Positions 44,741 through 52,260 of a DNA stretch of 64,000 nucleotides are shown piece after piece (the first letter of the stretch is position 1; every line of letters starts with the position of its first letter). The DNA comes from Flavobacteriales bacterium (GTDB taxonomy: Bacteria; Bacteroidota; Bacteroidia; Flavobacteriales_F; PHOS-HE28). Location: contig JAEUSY010000025.1 of the NCBI GenBank assembly GCA_016788295.1, positions 80,218 to 144,217 of the forward strand, written 5' to 3'. The translations under genes and the position numbers were made by a program. The notes beneath the pieces were generated by a model that saw only the letters and a program-made list of their open reading frames with translations, was not told where the DNA came from and ran no database searches.

Positions 44741-45880
44741 ATGAAATTCGGCACCAAGGCCATCCACGCTGGCGTGGAACCGGACCCCACCACAGGGGCC
44801 ATTATGACGCCCATCTATCAGACCAGCACCTATGTGCAGGCAGCACCGGGCGACCACAAAGGCTACGAGTACAGCCGTACACACAACCCAACGCGCACGG
44901 CTCTGCAGAACGCTCTGGCTGCACTGGAGAACGGCAAGCACGGTCTGTGTTTCGCCACCGGCATGGCCAGTATCGATGCCATTGTGAAGCTGTTGAAGCC
45001 AGGGGACGAGGTGGTAAGCACCAACGACCTTTATGGTGGGACCTATCGCCTGTTCACCAAGATCTTCGAGGGCTTCGGGGTGAAATTCCATTTTGTGGAC
45101 ATGGGCGACCTTAATAACGTGGAAGCCGCGTTGACCCCGAACACACGCCTGATCTGGGCCGAGACACCCACCAACCCGCTGCTCCGCATCATCGACATTG
45201 CCGGATTGAGCGCCATTGCAAAAAAACAAGGCTGCCTACTGAGCGTGGACAATACGTTCGCAAGCCCCTACCTGCAGAACCCGATCGACCTGGGCGCGGA
45301 CATCGTGATGCACAGTGTGACCAAATACCTCGGCGGACACAGCGACGTGGTGATGGGTGCATTGGTTGTGAATGATGATGCGCTTGCCGAGCGACTTGCC
45401 TTCATCCAGAACAGCAGCGGCGCAACCCCCGGCCCCATGGATTGTTTCCTAGTGCTGCGCGGTCTGAAGACCTTGCACCTGCGCATGCAGCGCCATTGCG
45501 AGAACGGCAAGGCCGTGGCCGAATGGCTGGTGAAGCACCCGAAAGTGGACAAGGTGTACTGGCCAGGCTTCACAACCCACGTTAACCATGCCGTGGCCGT
45601 GAAGCAAATGCGCGGCTTCGGTGGCATGATCAGCTTCACGCTGAAAGGCGACAACATGGCTGACGCGACGCGCGTGCTAAGCAGCACCAAGCTGTTCTCA
45701 CTGGCCGAAAGCCTGGGTGGAGTGGAATCGCTGCTGGGCCATCCGGCAAGCATGACGCACGCCAGCATTCCGCGGGAAGAGCGGCTCCGCAACGGGTTGG
45801 CCGATACGCTGATCAGGCTGAGCGTTGGCCTTGAGGATGCCGACGACCTGATCGCTGATCTGGAAAAGGCTTTGGCCTGA
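44741..45880 (+). CDS. metB: Cystathionine gamma-synthase / trans-sulfuration PLP enzyme
   Basis: A 379-residue PLP enzyme of the Cys/Met metabolism family. FGTKAIHAGVEPDPTTGAI opens it; YEYSRTHNPTR binds the cofactor phosphate; FATGMASIDAI and DNTFASPYLQNP precede the lysine-bearing SVTKYLGGHSDVVMGA. It joins cysteine to an activated homoserine or cleaves cystathionine. The close relatives cystathionine gamma-lyase and O-acetylhomoserine sulfhydrylase cannot be excluded by sequence alone. It is 18 bases downstream of a TACCTTCG box, separate from the upstream membrane protein. Confidence 0.91.
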   Translation: MKFGTKAIHAGVEPDPTTGAIMTPIYQTSTYVQAAPGDHKGYEYSRTHNPTRTALQNALAALENGKHGLCFATGMASIDAIVKLLKPGDEVVSTNDLYGGTYRLFTKIFEGFGVKFHFVDMGDLNNVEAALTPNTRLIWAETPTNPLLRIIDIAGLSAIAKKQGCLLSVDNTFASPYLQNPIDLGADIVMHSVTKYLGGHSDVVMGALVVNDDALAERLAFIQNSSGATPGPMDCFLVLRGLKTLHLRMQRHCENGKAVAEWLVKHPKVDKVYWPGFTTHVNHAVAVKQMRGFGGMISFTLKGDNMADATRVLSSTKLFSLAESLGGVESLLGHPASMTHASIPREERLRNGLADTLIRLSVGLEDADDLIADLEKALA

Positions 45881-45983
45881 CCCCTACGAAGGGTATCCAA
45901 GGAAGGCATTGTCTTGGACAGTGTGGCGCTATCGTGCCCGTGATCCGAGACGCTATCTTGCGCTTGAACCTCACCCACGATCC

Positions 45984-48056
45984 ATGCGGTATGCCGTAGT
46001 GGCCTTTGCTTTGGCCTCCACCTCCTTCCATTCATTTGCACAGGAGCAGGGCTTCACCTGTCGGTCCAACGACCCGGTTGTTCTGCAACGCATGGAGGCC
46101 GAACACCCCGGATTCACGGCAAGGGCCATGGAGGCCAAGGCCCAGTTGGCAGCACACGACCCAGGCATCCTTCGCGGAGGTGGCGGCCCTTTGATCATAC
46201 CAGTGGTGTTCCACATCATCCACAACAACGGGCCCGAGAACATCAGCGATGCACAGGTGTACGACGCCGTGCGCGTGCTGAACGACGATTTCAATCGGCA
46301 GAACGCTGACTGGACCAATGTGCGACCAGAGTTCCTGGACCTGGTGGCCAACGTGGGCATAGAGTTCCGCTTGGCACAACTCGACCCGGAGGGCAACTGT
46401 ACCAACGGGATCACACGCACGGTCTCTACACAGACCAACAATGGTGATTTCGAGATGACCCAGCTCATCCAGTGGCCACGCAACAGTTATATGAACATAT
46501 GGGTAGCGGCAAGTGCCAGTGGCGCTGCGGGCTACACCTACTATCCGATCTGGCTTGATGGATGGCCCGAGGCCGATGGGATCGTGTTGCTCCACAGCTA
46601 TGTGGGCAGCATTGGGACAAGTTCGGTATCGCACTCGCGCGTGCTCTCCCACGAAGTGGGCCACTGGCTCAACCTGATGCATTGCTGGGGTGATAGCAAC
46701 GAGCCCGGAACACCCGATAACTGCTTTCAGGATGATGAGGTGACCGATACTCCGCTCACCTCAGGATGGACCGCATGCGTGCTTAGCGGAGCATCATGCG
46801 GGTCCGCGTTGGACAACGTGGAGAACTACATGGAATACTCCTACTGCGCCAAGATGTTCTCCCGTGGCCAGGCCGAGCGTATGATCCAAGCCCTGACCTC
46901 GCCGATCGCAGAACGCGATCAATTGTGGCAGACCGCCAACTTGCAACAGACCGGCGTACTGGGTACCCCCACCCTGTGTGCGGCCCAATTCACGGCGAAC
47001 TTGCGGGAGGTATGCGCTGGAAGTCCTGTAGTATTCAACGACCTTAGTTTCAATGGTGTTCAACAGCGGGCATGGACCTTCCCCGGAGGGCAGCCGGCCA
47101 CCTCTGATGCGAGCCAACCAACCGTGACCTATGCTTCTCCGGGTGTTTATCCTGTCTCACTCGTGGTAAGCGATGGCATCAACTCCTTGGAAGTTGAAGC
47201 AACGAACTACATCACCGTGCTCGCGAACCCCGGTGCCGCCGTGCCTGTAATGGAGGGCTTCGAGAACATGAGCGCTCTACCCTCGGCCGACTGGGGTACG
47301 CAAGACCCTGATGGGGATGGCACCTTCACACTTACGGATGCAGCGGCTTACACAGGCATACACAGCACCCGATTACTGAACGGCCCTGCGAATTGGAGCC
47401 ATGTGGACGCATTGGTCTCTAACACCTACGACCTGAGCGATGCGGAAGACATCACGATCACTTTCCGATACGCCTATGCCAAACGAGCGCCATCGAATGA
47501 GGACGTATTGCGTGTATATGTGAGCAACAATTGTGGGGTCACTTGGAGTCTACGCCAAAGCCTGCGTGCCTCGAACATCAACACGAACGTGTTGACCACT
47601 GGAGGGATCGTTAATGGCACGTTCGTTCCAACCGCCCCCGATCAATGGGGCTACAGTACGGTGAACAACATCAGCACGGCCTACCACACGTCCAACTTTC
47701 GGTTGAAGTTCGAGTTCGAGAGCGGTGGTGGCAATGCATTGTACTTGGACGACATCAACATCAGCGGCATGCCCGTGGGCATGGACCAACTGGTAAACAG
47801 TGGTTCGGAGTTGCTTCTGATCCCCAACCCGGCAACGGGCCATTCGGTGCTCGTTTGGCAGCCCATGAACAGTGGCCTATACCAAGTTGAACTGGTTGAC
47901 AGCCTCGGCAGGATCGTTCAGCAGAAGACCGTGGTCGGCCAGGCAGGCATTCGCGAGCGCAGCACCATTGAGCTGAACGGCGTTCCCGCCGGTATGTACT
48001 CCGTCGTTGTGCGCGGCAACAATGGCCAAATGTCAACTCGCCTTGCTGTGGAGTGA
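45984..48056 (+). CDS. Secreted M43 (pappalysin-like) metalloprotease with T9SS tail, copy 1
   Basis: A 690-residue protease. The signal peptide ends HSFA with Gln at +1. After a propeptide the catalytic domain has VVFHIIHNNGPENISDAQV, zinc motif HEVGHWLNLMH starting at His223, and the Met-turn in NVENYMEYSYCAKMFSRGQ. A PKD domain follows (about 365-425, ASPGVYPVSLVVSDG), then a jelly-roll domain ending LYLDDINISG, and a T9SS type A sorting domain from about 610 (IPNPATG, VELVDSLGRIV, AGMYSVVV). It would be secreted and attached to the surface. ATG 45984 is chosen for the signal peptide. A close paralog follows 200 bases later. Confidence 0.94.
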   Translation: MRYAVVAFALASTSFHSFAQEQGFTCRSNDPVVLQRMEAEHPGFTARAMEAKAQLAAHDPGILRGGGGPLIIPVVFHIIHNNGPENISDAQVYDAVRVLNDDFNRQNADWTNVRPEFLDLVANVGIEFRLAQLDPEGNCTNGITRTVSTQTNNGDFEMTQLIQWPRNSYMNIWVAASASGAAGYTYYPIWLDGWPEADGIVLLHSYVGSIGTSSVSHSRVLSHEVGHWLNLMHCWGDSNEPGTPDNCFQDDEVTDTPLTSGWTACVLSGASCGSALDNVENYMEYSYCAKMFSRGQAERMIQALTSPIAERDQLWQTANLQQTGVLGTPTLCAAQFTANLREVCAGSPVVFNDLSFNGVQQRAWTFPGGQPATSDASQPTVTYASPGVYPVSLVVSDGINSLEVEATNYITVLANPGAAVPVMEGFENMSALPSADWGTQDPDGDGTFTLTDAAAYTGIHSTRLLNGPANWSHVDALVSNTYDLSDAEDITITFRYAYAKRAPSNEDVLRVYVSNNCGVTWSLRQSLRASNINTNVLTTGGIVNGTFVPTAPDQWGYSTVNNISTAYHTSNFRLKFEFESGGGNALYLDDINISGMPVGMDQLVNSGSELLLIPNPATGHSVLVWQPMNSGLYQVELVDSLGRIVQQKTVVGQAGIRERSTIELNGVPAGMYSVVVRGNNGQMSTRLAVE

Positions 48057-48211
48057 CCGCGATTGGTCGATCCATTCCAGTCATTGGCCAACATAATCGG
48101 CACTTTCGTTTGGGAACCGTGCTCCCAAATGCGAGAGCGGACGGATTCAGGATCACCAGCATGGGCCGAACGATCGACGCGTTTGTGACGTTCAGTTGGC
48201 ACCGTGATAAG

Positions 48212-48219
48212 TAGTTTCG
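48212..48219 (+). promoter_or_regulatory. Promoter -7-like box TAGTTTCG for the second M43 protease
   Basis: TAGTTTCG lies 37 bases before ATG 48257 in the 200-base gap between the two proteases. The second copy therefore seems to have its own promoter. The rest of this gap holds no open frame I can support. Confidence 0.4.
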
Positions 48220-48256
48220 GGACTCCTTTGCGGAAAACCTGCACCCCTTGATCATC

Positions 48257-50341
48257 ATGACCCTTCGAAATCTCTCGCTCGTTCTCGGCCTGTCCTCCAC
48301 GATCGCATTGTTAGCACAACAGGACAATGTGCATCCATGCGGTGCCAATGACCTGGGTAAACTGGAGCGCTTCCACCACAACGACCCTGCGGAATTGGCC
48401 CGTATTGAGGCAGCCGAAGCTGAATTGGAGGCGTTCACCCGCGAGTTCACTGCTGATGAGCGGGGTGGAACTGCTTACATCATCCCTGTGGTGTTCCACA
48501 TTATCCACAACAATGGACCAGAGAACATCAGCGACGAGCAGATCTATGATGCGGTCCGAGTACTGAACGATGACTTCAACAAGCTGAACACTGACTGGCA
48601 GAACGTGAACGACGCGTTCCTGGGCATTGTGGCCAACGTGGGTGTGGAGTTCCGATTGGCCCGCAAGGACCCCCAAGGCAACTGCACCAAAGGGATCACG
48701 CGCACGGTCTCCACATTGACCAACGACGGTACGCAGACCATGAAGGACCTGATCCAATGGCCTCGGAACAAATACCTGAACGTTTGGGTCGCCGCCTCGG
48801 CTGATGGTGCTGCGGGCTACACATATCGTCCTGCGGCTGTTGCGAACTGGTCCGCAGGCGATGGTATCGTGCTGTTGCATAACTACACCGGCAGCATCGG
48901 AACAAGTTCCCCTTCACGTTCCCGCACCCTCACCCACGAGGTGGGACACTGGATCAACCTTGCCCATACTTGGGGCAATTCCAATGAGCCAGCCCTGAGC
49001 ACCAATTGCAGCGACGATGATGGCGTTTTCGATACCCCGAACACCATCGGCTGGACCTCCTGCAACACCAATGGCGTCACGTGCGGATCGTTGGACAATG
49101 TGGAGAATTACATGGAGTACTCCTATTGTTCCAAGATGTTCACTGAAGGCCAAAAGACGCGCATGCTCGCCGCACTTAATTCCGGAACGGCACAGCGCAA
49201 CCAGCTATGGACGGCCAGCAACTTGACCGCTACCGGGGTCGGCATTGATCCGGTCCTGTGCGCTGCGGAATTCAGCGGCTCATCACAGACGATCTGTGCA
49301 GGCACAACGGTCACCTACACGGACCAGAGCTACCATGGCATCACTTCCCGCACGTGGAACTTTCCCGGAGGAACCCCGAGCACAAGTACCGACCCACAGG
49401 CCACGGTCACCTATACGACCCCTGGTGTTTATCAGGTCGGTCTAACGGTGAGCGATGGCACCAATACCTTGAACACCACGGCGAACAACTATATCACTGT
49501 TCTGGCCGACCCCGGAATGCCTGCACCGTTCACCGAAGGCTTCGAATCCATGTCATCCTTCCCATCTGATATGTGGACCGCCGTGAACCCGAATGGTGAC
49601 AACACCTTCGTGCCCACCACGGCTGCGGCTTACACCGGCGGGCAAAGCGTGCGTATCCTCAATACGGCTGCCATGTCTGGCCGTAAGGATGAATTGGTCT
49701 CGGGTACATTTGATATGAGCGATGCATCGGATATCACCGTTTCATTCCGCTATGCTTATGCAAAGCGCACAGCCGCCAATGATGACATCCTCCGCTTCTA
49801 TGTGAGCTCGAACTGTGGCGCGACCTGGAGCCTGCGCAAAACACTTCGTGGCAGCAACACCACCACGAACGTGCTCGTGACCGCTCCGAACACCTCCAGT
49901 TCATTCGTTCCCAACGGACCGGACCAATGGGGGTATTCGATCGTGGACAACGTTAGCACGAGCTTCCATACATCACGCTTCCGCTTCAAGTTCGAACTGG
50001 AGAGCAACGGTGGCAACAACGTTTATATCGATGACATCAACATCAACGGCATGCCCGTGGGCTTGGAAGAAACGCTAAGCAACACTGGCGGAGCGTTGAC
50101 GCTTGTTCCCAATCCGGCAACCGATGTGGCTCAAGCCCTATTCGTGGCCACAGGAAAGGACCGCGTGAGCGTGGAACTCCTTGATGTGACCGGACGTCTG
50201 GTTCGCGATGTGTTCCAAGGCCAGCTCGGGACCGGGCAGCAGCGTGTGGACGTACCCGTGGCCGGGCTACAGGGCGGCGTGTACTTCGTGCGAGTAGTAC
50301 AGGGTGGACGTACTGAGGTGGGCCGATTGGTGGTGCGATGA
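48257..50341 (+). CDS. Secreted M43 (pappalysin-like) metalloprotease with T9SS tail, copy 2
   Basis: A 694-residue paralog of the upstream protease with the same domain order. Signal peptide MTLRNLSLVLGLSST... ends LLA with Gln at +1. Zinc motif HEVGHWINLAH starts at His227 (Asn and Ile/Ala differ from copy 1), and the Met-turn lies in NVENYMEYSYCSKMFTEGQ. PKD (TTPGVYQVGLTVSDG), jelly-roll and T9SS type A domain (LVPNPATD, VELLDVTGRLV, GGVYFVRVV) follow. ATG 48257 is preferred over a TTG three codons earlier. Its stop overlaps the start of a small lipoprotein gene as ATGA. Confidence 0.94.
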   Translation: MTLRNLSLVLGLSSTIALLAQQDNVHPCGANDLGKLERFHHNDPAELARIEAAEAELEAFTREFTADERGGTAYIIPVVFHIIHNNGPENISDEQIYDAVRVLNDDFNKLNTDWQNVNDAFLGIVANVGVEFRLARKDPQGNCTKGITRTVSTLTNDGTQTMKDLIQWPRNKYLNVWVAASADGAAGYTYRPAAVANWSAGDGIVLLHNYTGSIGTSSPSRSRTLTHEVGHWINLAHTWGNSNEPALSTNCSDDDGVFDTPNTIGWTSCNTNGVTCGSLDNVENYMEYSYCSKMFTEGQKTRMLAALNSGTAQRNQLWTASNLTATGVGIDPVLCAAEFSGSSQTICAGTTVTYTDQSYHGITSRTWNFPGGTPSTSTDPQATVTYTTPGVYQVGLTVSDGTNTLNTTANNYITVLADPGMPAPFTEGFESMSSFPSDMWTAVNPNGDNTFVPTTAAAYTGGQSVRILNTAAMSGRKDELVSGTFDMSDASDITVSFRYAYAKRTAANDDILRFYVSSNCGATWSLRKTLRGSNTTTNVLVTAPNTSSSFVPNGPDQWGYSIVDNVSTSFHTSRFRFKFELESNGGNNVYIDDININGMPVGLEETLSNTGGALTLVPNPATDVAQALFVATGKDRVSVELLDVTGRLVRDVFQGQLGTGQQRVDVPVAGLQGGVYFVRVVQGGRTEVGRLVVR

Positions 50342-50784
50342 GGATCGTGACGCTGGCGGCAACACTCCTGCTGTTGGCAGCTTGCAGCCGTGTGGCCGAC
50401 GGTACCAAGGACGCCTTGAACAAGGGTGGTGAAATTGCTGGAAAAGCGGCATCAGAGGTCTTGGAGGGAGTGACCACTGGTGTGGAAGAGACATTGGCCG
50501 TTGAGGTCTCCATTTCAGAAGGCTTGAGGACGAACGGCATAAGCCTGGGCAGCCAAGAGGTGGAGCAGGATGCCGATGGCCGAACGAACAGGTTGGTGGT
50601 CTATCTGGTGGCTAACAAGACCTTTAACGATACATTATCGGCCCTGGCTTTCGATAAGGATGGCAAGGAAATGGGGCGTGCGCAGCTACCCATCCAGTTG
50701 ACCGCGGGAAGCGCCGACCATTACGTGTTCCAATTCCAGGCCCGTACAGACCTGGCGCGCAAAAGCAAGGTGATGATCCAATGA
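50338..50784 (+). CDS. Small lipoprotein coupled to the M43 protease
   Basis: A 148-residue lipoprotein with lipobox LLAAC (Cys16). A helical region with Gly/Ala-rich repeats (TKDALNKGGEIAGKAASEVLEG) is followed by a beta-sandwich-like domain (RLVVYLVANKTFNDTLSALAF, ELPIQL-type strands, DHYVFQFQARTDLA) that recalls FxLYD-like domains. The start overlaps the protease stop by 4 bases, so both are translated together. It might chaperone, anchor or inhibit the protease, which is inference. A strong terminator follows 19 bases later. Confidence 0.82.
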   Translation: MRIVTLAATLLLLAACSRVADGTKDALNKGGEIAGKAASEVLEGVTTGVEETLAVEVSISEGLRTNGISLGSQEVEQDADGRTNRLVVYLVANKTFNDTLSALAFDKDGKEMGRAQLPIQLTAGSADHYVFQFQARTDLARKSKVMIQ

Positions 50785-50803
50785 CCAGTGATCCCGGTTA
50801 AAA

Positions 50804-50838
50804 GCAGAAGGCCCATCCATAGCGGATGGGCCTTCTGC
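50804..50838. terminator. Strong bidirectional terminator
   Basis: GCAGAAGGCCCATCC and GGATGGGCCTTCTGC form a 15-bp perfect stem around a 5-base loop, with AAAA just before and ATTAA after. It lies between convergent genes. Confidence 0.88.
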
Positions 50839-50856
50839 ATTAACCACCGGAGTGGA

Positions 50857-51300
50857 TCATTCCTTGAATCCGACCATGATGGCCACGCAGCCCACGTGGA
50901 CCATATCGCTCTTGCCCTTGGAGGGAACCCACACGATCACACGCATTTGCATGGTGCTGGCCGCTTTGAGGTCGAAATGGTGCTTGGGTTCATCGGCCAG
51001 GCTCTCGAAGATGACCTTATTGTTGGCGTCCACCAACTTCCAATTCACTTCGCCGAGAATGGGGTGGGTGCACACCATCACGCGATATTCCTGTCCGCTG
51101 AAAAAGGTGAGGTTCACCTCTGCTTCTTCACCGGGAGCCAGCTGTGCCGCGTTGAACGATTCGTTGAACTTGTACGGGGCCAGTTCGGGCACGCATTTGT
51201 TCTTGGCAAAACTGCGGCATTGGGCCGAAGCTTCGGCACCTACAAGGAACAACGCACCAGCCACAAGGATGGAAGCGAATGGGGTCCTAACGTTGCGCAT
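50857..51300 (-). CDS. Uncharacterised exported protein, 147 residues
   Basis: A small exported protein. The signal peptide (MRNVRTPFASILVAGALFLV...) ends EASA with Gln at +1. The mature part has three or four cysteines (CRSF, KCVPE, MVCTHP, VGCVA) and a beta-rich pattern (EAEVNLTFFSGQEYRVMVC, VNWKLVDANNKVIFES, TMQMRVIVWVPS) suggestive of an immunoglobulin-like or C2-like fold. I do not recognise a named family. It follows the next lipoprotein by 8 bases, so the two are an operon. Confidence 0.82.
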   Translation of the reverse strand: MRNVRTPFASILVAGALFLVGAEASAQCRSFAKNKCVPELAPYKFNESFNAAQLAPGEEAEVNLTFFSGQEYRVMVCTHPILGEVNWKLVDANNKVIFESLADEPKHHFDLKAASTMQMRVIVWVPSKGKSDMVHVGCVAIMVGFKE

Positions 51301-51308
51301 GGCGGCGA

Positions 51309-52202
51309 TCAGTTGATGTAGGTGTTGCGAATGGCGGCGACCTTGTCGCGAATGGCGGACAATTGTGCGTCGGTCAGTGTGGCTTGTGCACTGCCACCCC
51401 CGATAACGGTCACGCTTCCCTCGGTCGTCACCGTGCTCTCCCCTGAAGCAGCGTCCTCCACCCCATTGAACAGGGTAGCAATGGCCTCGAGATCGGCCTT
51501 CACACCGTTCAATGCTGGATCATTCACCTCGTATGAAGCGATCAAGCCGGTGAGGTCCTTCAAGGACAGACGTTGCTCGGCGATGCGTTGGCGCAGCTCG
51601 GGTGAATTGTTGGTACGGGCCACTTGGGTGGCGATGTACAGTCCTTCGACCCAACCACCTGCGATCATCAGCGCGCTGATGTTGTCGCGACCGTTCTCCT
51701 TCAAATAGCCGTCAACGTTCCAGTAGGTCTCGCTGATGATATCGAGCAGGGCATCGCGATCGTTCTGGCTGCGTTCCATGGCTTCCAGCGTGCTGTCGTT
51801 AAATGCACTGCTTACGCCCAGCCGGTCGGCCAACTTCTTGGAGCACGAGGTGTAGAACATGCTCTCCTGCGTGTGGTTGAACACGCTGGCGTAGCTCAGG
51901 TCCGCGCCATAGATGCCCAGGTTCAAGGCCTGCTTGCTGGCGGCCGTGTACTTATCCACGTTCTTCACATCGTTCAGGATCTTCCCGTTGTAGGAGGCAC
52001 CTGCCTTCTTCAACAACGAAGCGGTCTCCATGGGCGAAGGGATGTTGTAGAAGATGTTCTTGGTCTTCTTCATCCGGTCGGCCACCAAGGCGCTGTCCTG
52101 GCCGTTATCGACCTGGAGTTGGTCCTGTTGGGGCTGTTCGCCTCCGCAGGCGCTGAACACGGCCAATGCTGCAAAGAGCAGCGGCCATTTGATCGATCGC
52201 AT
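51309..52202 (-). CDS. Uncharacterised lipoprotein, about 297 residues
   Basis: A predominantly helical lipoprotein with lipobox VFSAC. The frame gives ATGs at 52202 (MRSIKW) and 52211 (MTAMRSIKW); the first gives a compact signal peptide. The mature part is acidic and helical (SPMETASLLKKAGASYNG, KLADRLGVSSAFNDSTLEAM, ISALMIAGGWVEGLYIATQVA), ends with a Gly/Ser-rich linker (VTVIGGGSAQATLTDAQ) and a short helix. It is common-looking in Bacteroidota but has no function I can state. Co-transcribed with the 147-residue exported protein. Confidence 0.82.
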   Translation of the reverse strand: MRSIKWPLLFAALAVFSACGGEQPQQDQLQVDNGQDSALVADRMKKTKNIFYNIPSPMETASLLKKAGASYNGKILNDVKNVDKYTAASKQALNLGIYGADLSYASVFNHTQESMFYTSCSKKLADRLGVSSAFNDSTLEAMERSQNDRDALLDIISETYWNVDGYLKENGRDNISALMIAGGWVEGLYIATQVARTNNSPELRQRIAEQRLSLKDLTGLIASYEVNDPALNGVKADLEAIATLFNGVEDAASGESTVTTEGSVTVIGGGSAQATLTDAQLSAIRDKVAAIRNTYIN

Positions 52203-52260
52203 CGCGGTCATTTGGTTGTGGGGAGAATTGGCGTAAAGGTCCATCGCTCGGGAAAGGGGG

